Assembly: GCA_964517605.1 (NCBI GenBank)
Contig: CAZFCE010000024.1
Span: 1-64,000 of the forward strand
Direction of reading: 5' to 3'
Length of the DNA: 64,000 nucleotides
DNA from: J095 sp964517605
GTDB lineage: Bacteria; Chloroflexota; Anaerolineae; 4572-78; J111
This document shows positions 52,629 through 60,405 of this stretch, in pieces (the first letter of the stretch is position 1; each line of letters begins with the position of its first letter). The notes under the pieces are model-generated. The model worked only from the letters and a program-made list of their open reading frames with translations, did not search any database and was not told where the DNA came from. The position numbers and the translations under genes were made by a program.

Positions 52629-53285
52629 ATGAGTTCAACCCCGGCCCGGCTTGATTTGCGAGTGGATGTGATAGATAAAAAAGACCAGCGGGCGCTGGCG
52701 TTATCCAATTTAACGCCGGCTGAGTTTGTGGAGGCCATTTTGCGGGAGTTTAGGGAGTTGGAGTATTTAAGCGATGTCCCCGCCGATTACCAACTGCTCA
52801 AAGCCGAAGACAAAACGCCGCTGGAGGCGCAAAACCAGTTGCAACAGCAGGTGGCCAACAACAGCCGGCTGCTGCTGGTTGAAACCAGGCCGCCGCTGCC
52901 GCCAGACACCCGCCGGCCCAGCCAGGATATTTACCTGCGCGATCAGACCACCGGTAAGGTGTACAAACTCAACTGGCTGCCAGCGGTGATTGGCCGGCCC
53001 GATAAAAACCAGCCCCACAACGAATGGATTGCCGTCAACCTTGAATCGTACCAGGCCGGGCTGCGTGTTTCGCGGCGGCAGGCCATGATCACCGAGCAAA
53101 ACGGCCAGTATTTTGTCGAAAGCATGTCGCGCAACCCCACCGCCATCAAAAAGGAAAACGGCGAGTTAATTGAGGTGGGCGCGGCCAAACAACCGCTATC
53201 CCCCGGCGATAGTATTTTTTTGGAGCGCAGTAACGTATCGCTAAAATTTATTGTGCGGGGTAATCTGCCGCCGGCCAAAAGTTAA
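52629..53285 (+). CDS. YukD/EsaB-like ubiquitin-fold domain fused to an FHA domain
   Basis: A 218-residue cytoplasmic protein. Residues 8-86 read as a beta-grasp (ubiquitin-like) domain (LDLRVDVIDKKDQRALAL ... DYQLLKAEDKTPLEAQNQL ... SRLLLVET), as in YukD/EsaB of Firmicutes type VII systems. Residues 100-212 are an FHA phosphothreonine-binding domain with IGRPD (121-125), VSRRQA (147-152) and SRNPT (167-171). In EssC the FHA domains are at the N-terminus of the ATPase, here absent; this gene may supply them in trans. AAGGAG precedes the ATG. Confidence 0.75.
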   Translation: MSSTPARLDLRVDVIDKKDQRALALSNLTPAEFVEAILREFRELEYLSDVPADYQLLKAEDKTPLEAQNQLQQQVANNSRLLLVETRPPLPPDTRRPSQDIYLRDQTTGKVYKLNWLPAVIGRPDKNQPHNEWIAVNLESYQAGLRVSRRQAMITEQNGQYFVESMSRNPTAIKKENGELIEVGAAKQPLSPGDSIFLERSNVSLKFIVRGNLPPAKS

Positions 53286-53327
53286 CGGGCCGGGGCCAAC
53301 CCCAAACTCCTGAAAGGAAGGTGAACG

Positions 53328-54431
53328 ATGGTTGATATTATCCAGGCCAATCAGGATGGGCTAAAAACCGTGGCGAGTAAATTTTCGCAGCAATCGGGCG
53401 AAACCGCCCATATGGTGCGGCATGTGCAGGCCACCATGCACCGGCTGCGCAGCGATTGGATTGGGCGCGGCTCGGAGGCGTTCTTTCGGGAAATGGAAGG
53501 GGAGGTGTTGCCCGCGCTCAACCGGCTGGTGCATGCGCTGGCGCAGGCCAGCGCTGTAACCAAAGAGATTGACCAACTAATGCAGCAAGCCGACGAAGAA
53601 GCTTCGTCGCCGTTTAAATCTATGGATAAAACCGGCGCCGCCGCCGGAGCGTTGGGCGGCAGAATTGGCGGCGGGTTGAGCGCCTCGATTTTTGGCAACG
53701 CCGGGCAGTTGGGCGGCAATTTTTTTGGTGGCAATATGATGGGCGATGGTTCGGTGCGGCCCAATGATTACAGCGTTCCCCAAAACTGGCTGGCCGGCGT
53801 TACCGATTCGCTTCAGGGTTACATGAAGGATAATTACAATAACGATTACGGTATTCCCAAAGATTGGCTGGCCGGCGTGAAGGAGGGCTTAAACCAGCCC
53901 ACCGAACAGCCGGCGCAAGATGCGGGCCAGCCGGCCAGTAGCAGCGGCGGCTCCGGCGGCGGTTCGGGCGGTGGTTCCGGTGGCGGCGGCGGTGAGCAAT
54001 CCGGCGGCGGTGGCTCCGGCTCCGGCGGGGGATCGGGTAGTGGTTCTCCGGAATCGACCTCGCCCGCGGTGGGCATGCCCGGCGGTGCTGGCGGCACTTC
54101 GTCGCCGCAAGCCGAATTTCACAGCCCATATTCCAGCGGCGGCTCCTTTGGTAGCAATTTTTCGGGCGGCGGCAGCGAAGGCGGCGGCTCTACCGGCCCG
54201 GCCCAACCGGGAGCGCTGCGCTATCAGCCTTTTGGCGGCATTATCGGCGGTGGTAGCGGCGGCGCGCTTCCCGGCGGATTGGGCGGCTCTACCGGCGGCT
54301 CGATGGGCGGCGGCGCGCCCGTTCCGCCGGCTGCCGGCAGTCAGGCCGGATTCTTGCCCATTGGTATTGCCGCCGCCAGCCCGTTTTTGGCCCTGTTGGG
54401 CAAGGCGCTCAACAAAAAGGACAACGAATAA
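53328..54431 (+). CDS. WXG100-family protein with long Gly/Ser-rich tail (protein 5)
   Basis: A 367-residue protein. Residues 1-100 are a WXG100 hairpin (DWIGRG, W44 and G46) closely similar to protein 1. A segment with two similar units, NDYSVPQNWLAGVTDSL and NDYGIPKDWLAGVKEGL, follows (about 145-190), then a Gly/Ser/Pro-rich region (about 200-340), and a short hydrophobic C-terminus (LPIGIAAASPFLALLG). It resembles a large effector-type substrate or structural WXG protein rather than a small ESAT-6. AAGGAAGGTG precedes the ATG. Confidence 0.82.
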   Translation: MVDIIQANQDGLKTVASKFSQQSGETAHMVRHVQATMHRLRSDWIGRGSEAFFREMEGEVLPALNRLVHALAQASAVTKEIDQLMQQADEEASSPFKSMDKTGAAAGALGGRIGGGLSASIFGNAGQLGGNFFGGNMMGDGSVRPNDYSVPQNWLAGVTDSLQGYMKDNYNNDYGIPKDWLAGVKEGLNQPTEQPAQDAGQPASSSGGSGGGSGGGSGGGGGEQSGGGGSGSGGGSGSGSPESTSPAVGMPGGAGGTSSPQAEFHSPYSSGGSFGSNFSGGGSEGGGSTGPAQPGALRYQPFGGIIGGGSGGALPGGLGGSTGGSMGGGAPVPPAAGSQAGFLPIGIAAASPFLALLGKALNKKDNE

Positions 54432-54467
54432 TTTTACCGGCCCAATTTTTAGCGGAGAGGATACCCC

Positions 54468-55274
54468 ATGAACGGTGAAACTGTAGAACCTGTCAATATT
54501 TTGGTGTCTCGGGAAGAATTGCTGTTTGTGTTAAAGGCGTTGGGGGCCGATTTTATCCCCGGCCTGGAAGCCGCCGCGCTGGCCGAATTACCCGCCGAGC
54601 AACAGACGCTGGCGCTGGCGGTAGCCGAGCGGGCGCTACGGGCGCGGGATTTGGTGCGGGGGCTGGCTGGCCGCGATGCGGAAATTCACACGGCGTTGCT
54701 AACCATGGTGGGCGTGTGCGCTTACGCTCACCATGTGGTTTTTGCCTATCACTGGCCGGCCAATGCCTCTGCGCCCCGACAGTATTTTGGCCATATCCGG
54801 GGTGATGATATTGTGGCTCACACCCGGCCCAATGATGGGTTGCATCTTTTTTCGCTGTTGCCGGATAAATCCTATTTATCAGACCAAATTTTGGCGTTTT
54901 GCCAGTGGGCTGATGCCCCGGCAACGGCGGCGGTGGAACTGGCTGTGTCCAGCGCCACGTTTGCCACCGCGCGAGAATTGGCCGGCGCGGGCCAACTGGA
55001 ACCGGCCCGGCAGACGTTAACCGGCAGCGGCGTGGCGGCGGCAGCGGCATCGGCTTTGGTGGATACGCTGGCCAGTTTAGCCCGGATTTCTATTTTGCAA
55101 ACGGTAAAACAGCCGGGCGGCGGCGGCATCCAAAAACACGACATCACCCTGTTGCAGGATGGGCAACGCGCGTGGCTGGTGATCGCCCCGGAGGATGGCG
55201 CGGCAGAAACCCGGCTACGCATAAAAACCGCCAACAGGGCTGAGGTGCGGGAACTGCTTGAAACGTGTTTGTAA
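54468..55274 (+). CDS. unrecognised secretion-locus protein, possibly EspG-like chaperone
   Basis: A 268-residue soluble alpha/beta protein. The start (ILVSREELLFVLKALGAD), the middle (GDDIVAHTRPNDGLHLFSLL) and the end (DITLLQDGQRAWLVIAPE ... ANRAEVRELLETCL) recall the layout of actinobacterial EspG chaperones, which bind PE/PPE substrates in the cytosol, and the size fits. It lies 36 bases after the large WXG100 protein, the place for a substrate chaperone. Similarity is by pattern only, so the call is tentative. GGAGAGG precedes the ATG. Confidence 0.4.
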   Translation: MNGETVEPVNILVSREELLFVLKALGADFIPGLEAAALAELPAEQQTLALAVAERALRARDLVRGLAGRDAEIHTALLTMVGVCAYAHHVVFAYHWPANASAPRQYFGHIRGDDIVAHTRPNDGLHLFSLLPDKSYLSDQILAFCQWADAPATAAVELAVSSATFATARELAGAGQLEPARQTLTGSGVAAAAASALVDTLASLARISILQTVKQPGGGGIQKHDITLLQDGQRAWLVIAPEDGAAETRLRIKTANRAEVRELLETCL

Positions 55275-55328
55275 AAGCGGCAGCCCGCCCAAAAATTTGG
55301 CCGGGGTTATCTTTCTGTTGTAACTTTC

Positions 55329-55368
55329 TGCTATAATGTCAACCATAACAACCGTTATTGCGGTTGTT
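55329..55368 (+). promoter_or_regulatory. extended -10 promoter and leader hairpin of the VWA/PP2C operon
   Basis: TGCTATAAT (55329-55337) is a perfect extended -10 element. An 8-bp stem-loop AACAACCG/CGGTTGTT (55347-55354 with 55361-55368) begins right after the predicted transcription start. Confidence 0.55.
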
Positions 55369-55415
55369 GCCCCACGCCGTTACCCACGCAAATCAGGAGG
55401 AGAAAAAGTATTTTT

Positions 55416-57614
55416 ATGGTTAGCAAAAAGATACTGAAGGTGTGGTTTATTCTGGTTTGCCTGTGCCTGGGGTGGCCGGCTTCTACCCTGGCCCAATCGC
55501 CGCTGCCCCAACACGCGATTGTGATTTATCCGGCGGCAGAACCCGGTGCCGATGGCATGACCTTGAATGTGTTTTTTGTGCTCACCGATGAGAATGGTCA
55601 GCCTGTGCCCCGGCCCGGCATTGATACGGTAGAAATCCAGTTGCTCGATGGCAACACCACCCCGGTTCCGGTAAAATTTTCCGAAGCCAACACCCCGTTT
55701 TACATCGCCTTGCTGATGGACGCCAGCGGCAGCATGGCCCCGGTTATGGCCAACGTGCGCGAGGCGGCCCAAACCGCCATTGATAGCGTGCCGCCCAATG
55801 CCAAAGTTGCGGTTTATAAGTTTAACGACTTGAGCATTGACGACCAACTGCGCCCCATTGAGCCGTTTACCGGCGATAAAGTGCTGGTCAAAGGCAGTAT
55901 CAACGCGGTTCAGTCTGACCCCAACGCGCCCACCTGCCTGTACAACGCCGTCTACAAAACCATCGAACAGTTGGACGATGCCACCACCGCCCCGCAGGAG
56001 CGCCAGGCCATTATTCTGTTCACCGATGGCAAGGATGAGCGGGCCAACGGTGCGCCGTGCAGCCAGCGCAAATACGAAGACGTAATCAACCGGGCCACCC
56101 GCGCCCAGCCGATTACGCCCATTCACACCATTGGCCTGTGCGCCGATGCCGCTTGCAGCAACCTTAAACGCGAAGAGCTGCGCAGCATGGCCAAAGAAAC
56201 CTCGGCTTTTTCGGCGATGGGCAGCAAAGACAGCCTGGGGCAACTGTTTGGCGAAATTATGACCGGCCTCAATAGCCAGATGGTGGCCAACGCCAAAGTT
56301 TTTCCCAAAAAAGGGGATAATCAGGCGGTTTTGCGGATAAAACTGCGCGATAACGCCCCGCAACTTACCACCACCTTTGGCTTTATCTCCGACCGCGATT
56401 ACGCCCCGCCCGCCGCGCCGGTAACAACCCAGATTAGCAGCATTGTCTACGATGCGGCCAAAGATACCTACAAACTGGCGCTGGCCGTTACCAGCCCGGA
56501 GCAGTTGCAAAAAGTAGTGGTTGAAGTATGGGACGAAAAGGGCGGCACGCAGGTTCCGCCGGCCCAGGAATTTGAAACCCCCGGCCCCACCATTCAATTT
56601 GAGCGGAACTCGCAGGGGTTGTCCTCCGGGCGGGAGTACACTTTTAGGGTGCGGGCGGTGGACAAAAAGGGCAATCTGATTATAGCCAACGAACAGGGCG
56701 ATACCACCCTGACCTCGCGCAAGTTTGTGTACGAGCCGCCGCAAGCCGATGTCATCAAATTTAACATCAAATCGGTTCAGGCCGATTACCAGAGCAACCA
56801 GTTAAAAATTGATCTGGACGTGCCCGAAGCCAACAAAGTAAACAGCTACGAAGGGTTTATTGTTGACGAAAATACCGGCGCGGGCGTGCACGAATTTGCT
56901 CCCACGCTGTTTTCCGGCGCGCAAATTGTTGTGCCGCTGCCGCCTACCATTCAGCAGGCCCAGCAGGAAGGCGGTTACAAACTCACCCTGTATTTAACCG
57001 ATAAGGATGGCCGGCGGTTGCAGGCCGAGCCGTACCAATTTAAAGCGGTGCCGCCGCCGCCGCCCGGCTTGCTGGCCCGGCTTGGCCTCGCGTTGCAAAA
57101 TCCGCTGGTGCTGGTAACGATTTTTGTGATTATCCTGTGCGTCATCTTTTTGATAATCTACTACAACCGGCCCGCCCGCAAAGAAGAACTGCCGGCCCCC
57201 ATGCTTCGCCCGCCCGTTGACCACACCATCATCAGCGCCCCCAGCCCGGAACTGGCGCAGATACGGCCCACGGCTTCACCGTCGCGCCCGGTAGCTCCGC
57301 CGCCGCCCGGCATTCGGCTGGAAGTGGTGGAAACATCATCGCCGCCCGCCGAAAAAACTAAACTGATTACCGCTTTTCCGTGCGTGATTGGCCGCACCGG
57401 CTGCGATTTTAACTTCCCCGACGACCAGCACATCTCGCGCCGCCACGCCGAAATCACCCGGCAGGGCAGCACCTTTTACATTACCGACCTGGAAAGTCGC
57501 AACGGCACTTTTATTGGCGAAACCCGGCTGACCCCGCGCCAGCCCACACCGCTGCCCGGCGCGGCTATTGTGCGGCTGGGACGCCGCACCCAAATAAAAA
57601 TTGAGCCTCAATAA
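55416..57614 (+). CDS. VWA-domain protein with transmembrane helix and cytoplasmic FHA domain
   Basis: A 732-residue protein. A signal peptide (about 1-27) leads to an extracytoplasmic von Willebrand A domain with an intact MIDAS motif DASGS (102-106). Beta-rich repeats follow (about 330-550), then a transmembrane helix (about 563-586), a Pro-rich linker, and a C-terminal FHA domain with VIGRTG (from about 656), HISRRHAE and LESRNGTF. It is built to couple an outside protein contact with an inside phosphothreonine contact. GGAGGAG lies upstream of the ATG. Confidence 0.88.
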   Translation: MVSKKILKVWFILVCLCLGWPASTLAQSPLPQHAIVIYPAAEPGADGMTLNVFFVLTDENGQPVPRPGIDTVEIQLLDGNTTPVPVKFSEANTPFYIALLMDASGSMAPVMANVREAAQTAIDSVPPNAKVAVYKFNDLSIDDQLRPIEPFTGDKVLVKGSINAVQSDPNAPTCLYNAVYKTIEQLDDATTAPQERQAIILFTDGKDERANGAPCSQRKYEDVINRATRAQPITPIHTIGLCADAACSNLKREELRSMAKETSAFSAMGSKDSLGQLFGEIMTGLNSQMVANAKVFPKKGDNQAVLRIKLRDNAPQLTTTFGFISDRDYAPPAAPVTTQISSIVYDAAKDTYKLALAVTSPEQLQKVVVEVWDEKGGTQVPPAQEFETPGPTIQFERNSQGLSSGREYTFRVRAVDKKGNLIIANEQGDTTLTSRKFVYEPPQADVIKFNIKSVQADYQSNQLKIDLDVPEANKVNSYEGFIVDENTGAGVHEFAPTLFSGAQIVVPLPPTIQQAQQEGGYKLTLYLTDKDGRRLQAEPYQFKAVPPPPPGLLARLGLALQNPLVLVTIFVIILCVIFLIIYYNRPARKEELPAPMLRPPVDHTIISAPSPELAQIRPTASPSRPVAPPPPGIRLEVVETSSPPAEKTKLITAFPCVIGRTGCDFNFPDDQHISRRHAEITRQGSTFYITDLESRNGTFIGETRLTPRQPTPLPGAAIVRLGRRTQIKIEPQ

Positions 57615-57633
57615 ACCAGACCAGACAAAAACT

Positions 57634-59649
57634 ATGGCCCGATCAATTCGTTTTATCATCCCATTTTTGATTTTAACCGTTGTGGCGTTGCCGGCTTTGC
57701 CGCTGGCCCGCGCCCAATCTGCCGTCCGCACGGTGGCAATTACTCACATTCAGGCGGTGGCCGCCGCCACCGGCGAGGTGCAGGTTTCGGCGTTGGTATC
57801 GGTGTTGGACGAAGCCGGGCAGCCGGTTTTGGGGTTGCCCGCCAATGCGTTCAGCATCTCCGAAAATAACCTGCCCATTGACAACCAGCTTATCACGGTC
57901 ACGCCTCGCGCCGCTGACCCGCTCAACGTGGCCGTGCTGATTGATACCAGCAGCGGCATGGCCAAACCCGGCCCCAACCGGGTGCGGGCCATTGACGCCG
58001 CCAAAGATGCGGCCATTGCGTTTATTGGGCAACTCGGCCCGGATGACCAGGTGGCGGTGTACGAGTTTAACAGCCGGGCCATCAGCCAGCAGGATTTTAC
58101 CTACGATCACAACCTGGCGATTGACCAGGGCGTGGTTAAACTGGATGCCCGCGATGTGGCCGATGCCTGCTTAAACGATGCCCTGAGCCAGGTGTTGGAC
58201 CGGTTGGCCACCAAAAACGAAGGCCCCCGGGCGATCATAGCCATCACCGGCAACCCCGCCGGCGAAGCCTGCCCCGTTACGCCGGTAGAAAGCGTGGTTG
58301 AAGCCGCCACCACGGTTGGCAATGCCATCCCCCTTTTTATGGTGGGATTTGGCAGCAAACTCAACCAGGAAGAACTATCGCGGTTGGGGCAGGGCAGCGG
58401 CGGGCGGGCGCTGCTGGCCCCGGATTCAAGCCAGATAACCGAGCAACTGGCTTCTGTTTCACAGCAGCTAAAAAACCAGTACAAACTGACGTATGCTACC
58501 AAAGCCGCGCCGGGGCCGGCTACCATCATTGTGTTTGAAACCGCCTCGCAATTGTCGGATCGCCGGCAGGTGGTGATTCCGGCGGCCATTTTGCCCACGC
58601 CCACACCGGTGCCGCACTACGCCATCAGCCTCACCGTTGACCAGCCCAGCGGCGACAAGTTAAATGTAAAGGTTAATGCTACTACCGGCATCACTTTAAC
58701 CCAAACCGAGCTTTATGTGGATGACCAATCGGTTAAAAAAGCAACCACTCCGCCGCTTGACCAATTTACTCTGGATGTAAACCAGTTGGGGTCGGGCAAG
58801 CATATTATCCGGGTGGATGCGATTGACTCCAACCAGATAACCGCCACGGCCCAGGTTGAGTTGATGTTAACCATTCCGCCCACGCCCACGCCGGCTCCCA
58901 CGCCGGTTCCGCCGCCACCGGCGGTAACTCCACCGGTAAGCGCCGGCGGATTGGCCGCCTCGTCCGTGCTGCCGCTGGCGTTAATTTGTGGTGGCGGCCT
59001 GTTGCTGCTGGCGTTGGCCGGATTGATGGGCTATTTGTTGCTGGCGCGCTCAAAGCCAAAACAACCGGCTGCGCCACCGCCGCCACCCGCAACGACTGCC
59101 CGCGCCGCGCCGCCGCAAATGCCGCCGGTGTCCGTTACTTCGCCGCCAACCCTTGTAGCCGGAGAAGATGACGAAGATGCGGCGGAGCGAACTCTGCTGC
59201 AACCGGCTTCTGCCGTGGCCGTAACCGTGCCCAGAGCCGCCAAATTGATAGTTATCGCCGGACAAGAACTGGTATCGCCGCCGGAGTTTATGTTAACTCA
59301 TGCCGAAACAAAAATTGGGCGCAACACGGCCAAAGAACCCGGCAACGATATTGCGGTTCAGGACAAAGAGGTGTCGCGCGCGCATGCCCGCATCACCCGG
59401 CGCAACCAGCAATATTTTATTCAGGACCTCAACTCAACCATGGGCACCCAAATTAACGGCATCAAACTGCAACCCAGCCAGGAAACGGCGCTCAAACACA
59501 ACGATGAAATTACGGTTGGCCCCCGCGCCAAATTCCGGTTTGAGTGGGCGGCCTCGGCGGCAGAGGGTGAAACGCTGCTCGATATGAATATGGACGAATT
59601 ACGAACCAAATATGGGGCGCAAGACCCCTTTAGAACGCAATATGACTAA
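57634..59649 (+). CDS. second VWA-TM-FHA protein
   Basis: A 671-residue paralogue in architecture. A signal peptide (ending LARAQS) leads to a VWA domain with DTSSG (104-108), in which the third MIDAS position differs from DxSxS. A Pro/Thr-rich stretch precedes the transmembrane helix (about 445-468), and a C-terminal FHA domain has KIGRN (from about 559), VSRAHARI and DLNSTMGT. The ATG at 57634 is used since it begins the signal peptide; an in-frame TTG inside the preceding gene is rejected. It shares a short coupling gap with its neighbours, and the next gene overlaps its end by eight bases. Confidence 0.87.
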   Translation: MARSIRFIIPFLILTVVALPALPLARAQSAVRTVAITHIQAVAAATGEVQVSALVSVLDEAGQPVLGLPANAFSISENNLPIDNQLITVTPRAADPLNVAVLIDTSSGMAKPGPNRVRAIDAAKDAAIAFIGQLGPDDQVAVYEFNSRAISQQDFTYDHNLAIDQGVVKLDARDVADACLNDALSQVLDRLATKNEGPRAIIAITGNPAGEACPVTPVESVVEAATTVGNAIPLFMVGFGSKLNQEELSRLGQGSGGRALLAPDSSQITEQLASVSQQLKNQYKLTYATKAAPGPATIIVFETASQLSDRRQVVIPAAILPTPTPVPHYAISLTVDQPSGDKLNVKVNATTGITLTQTELYVDDQSVKKATTPPLDQFTLDVNQLGSGKHIIRVDAIDSNQITATAQVELMLTIPPTPTPAPTPVPPPPAVTPPVSAGGLAASSVLPLALICGGGLLLLALAGLMGYLLLARSKPKQPAAPPPPPATTARAAPPQMPPVSVTSPPTLVAGEDDEDAAERTLLQPASAVAVTVPRAAKLIVIAGQELVSPPEFMLTHAETKIGRNTAKEPGNDIAVQDKEVSRAHARITRRNQQYFIQDLNSTMGTQINGIKLQPSQETALKHNDEITVGPRAKFRFEWAASAAEGETLLDMNMDELRTKYGAQDPFRTQYD

Positions 59650-60373
59650 AAAATCGCAATCATCAAAAATTTTACTGCTGGTGTTGGCCGGGTTTGGCGC
59701 GCTGATTGCGCTGGGGTTGATTGGAACGGGCGTGTTTTTGTTTGTGGCCGCCAAATCAACCGCTACGGCGCGGCTTACGCCCACAGTAGCGGGTACGCCA
59801 ACCCCGGTTCCGTCCACGGCTACTGTCGTGGCCGGGCTGGTGATTATCCCTTCGCCCACCGCTATGGATACCGCCGTTCCCAATGAAACACCCGGCCTGC
59901 AAACCGCCGATACCATGAGCCGCCAGCCCACCGCCACCCGTATGCCCACCAACACGCCTACGCCCACCGTGCCGGCGCGCCGCCACCCAACCGGCGTTAC
60001 GGCTGATGGTTCAATCGAGTTGGTTGCCCCCGCCGATAACATTCAGCTTGCCAGCGACACGGTTGAGTTTAGCTGGAAGTGGCTTGAAAACAAAGGCTGT
60101 GAGCAACCACCCGATGGTTACGCCTTTGAAATCCGGGTGTGGCGCGATAACGACACCTCGCCGCCGATGGGGGCTATGGACGCCACGGGGCAAAAAACCA
60201 ACATCAGTTGCAACCCGGCTACCGGAGCGCGCACCTTTACCATTGGCCGCATAAAAACCGTGCCGGGAGCCGAAGGCCAGGCAACCGGGCGTTTGCGCTG
60301 GGATGTGGCGCTGGTGCAGTTAACTCCCTATCAGCCGGTTATCACTACCAAGTACCGCACGTTCTTTTACTAA
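59642..60373 (+). CDS. membrane-anchored protein with Thr/Pro linker and C-terminal beta domain
   Basis: A 243-residue protein of unknown family. A transmembrane helix (about 11-35) is followed by a Thr/Pro/Ala linker (about 40-120) and an extracytoplasmic beta-rich domain (about 125-243) with FSWKW, YAFEIRVWRDND and ALVQL motifs. The C-terminal domain of the next gene has the same FSWDW ... FGFEIRVW ... VGVVRL pattern, so the two proteins carry paralogous extracellular domains. The ATG overlaps the stop of the VWA gene (ATGACTAA). The domain looks like an Ig/fibronectin-type fold, but I cannot name a family. Confidence 0.65.
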   Translation: MTKKSQSSKILLLVLAGFGALIALGLIGTGVFLFVAAKSTATARLTPTVAGTPTPVPSTATVVAGLVIIPSPTAMDTAVPNETPGLQTADTMSRQPTATRMPTNTPTPTVPARRHPTGVTADGSIELVAPADNIQLASDTVEFSWKWLENKGCEQPPDGYAFEIRVWRDNDTSPPMGAMDATGQKTNISCNPATGARTFTIGRIKTVPGAEGQATGRLRWDVALVQLTPYQPVITTKYRTFFY

Positions 60374-60405
60374 ACAAATTGGCATTACCAACGGTGGTAA
60401 ACCCC

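Noticed and set aside
53920..54471. Pro/Arg/Ala-rich frames within the Gly/Ser tail of WXG100 protein 5
   Set aside because: They arise from low-complexity GGC/GGT repeats read in other frames.
55380..56744. 454-codon open frame opposite the first VWA gene
   Set aside because: Antisense to a gene with signal peptide, MIDAS and FHA motifs; no supporting features.
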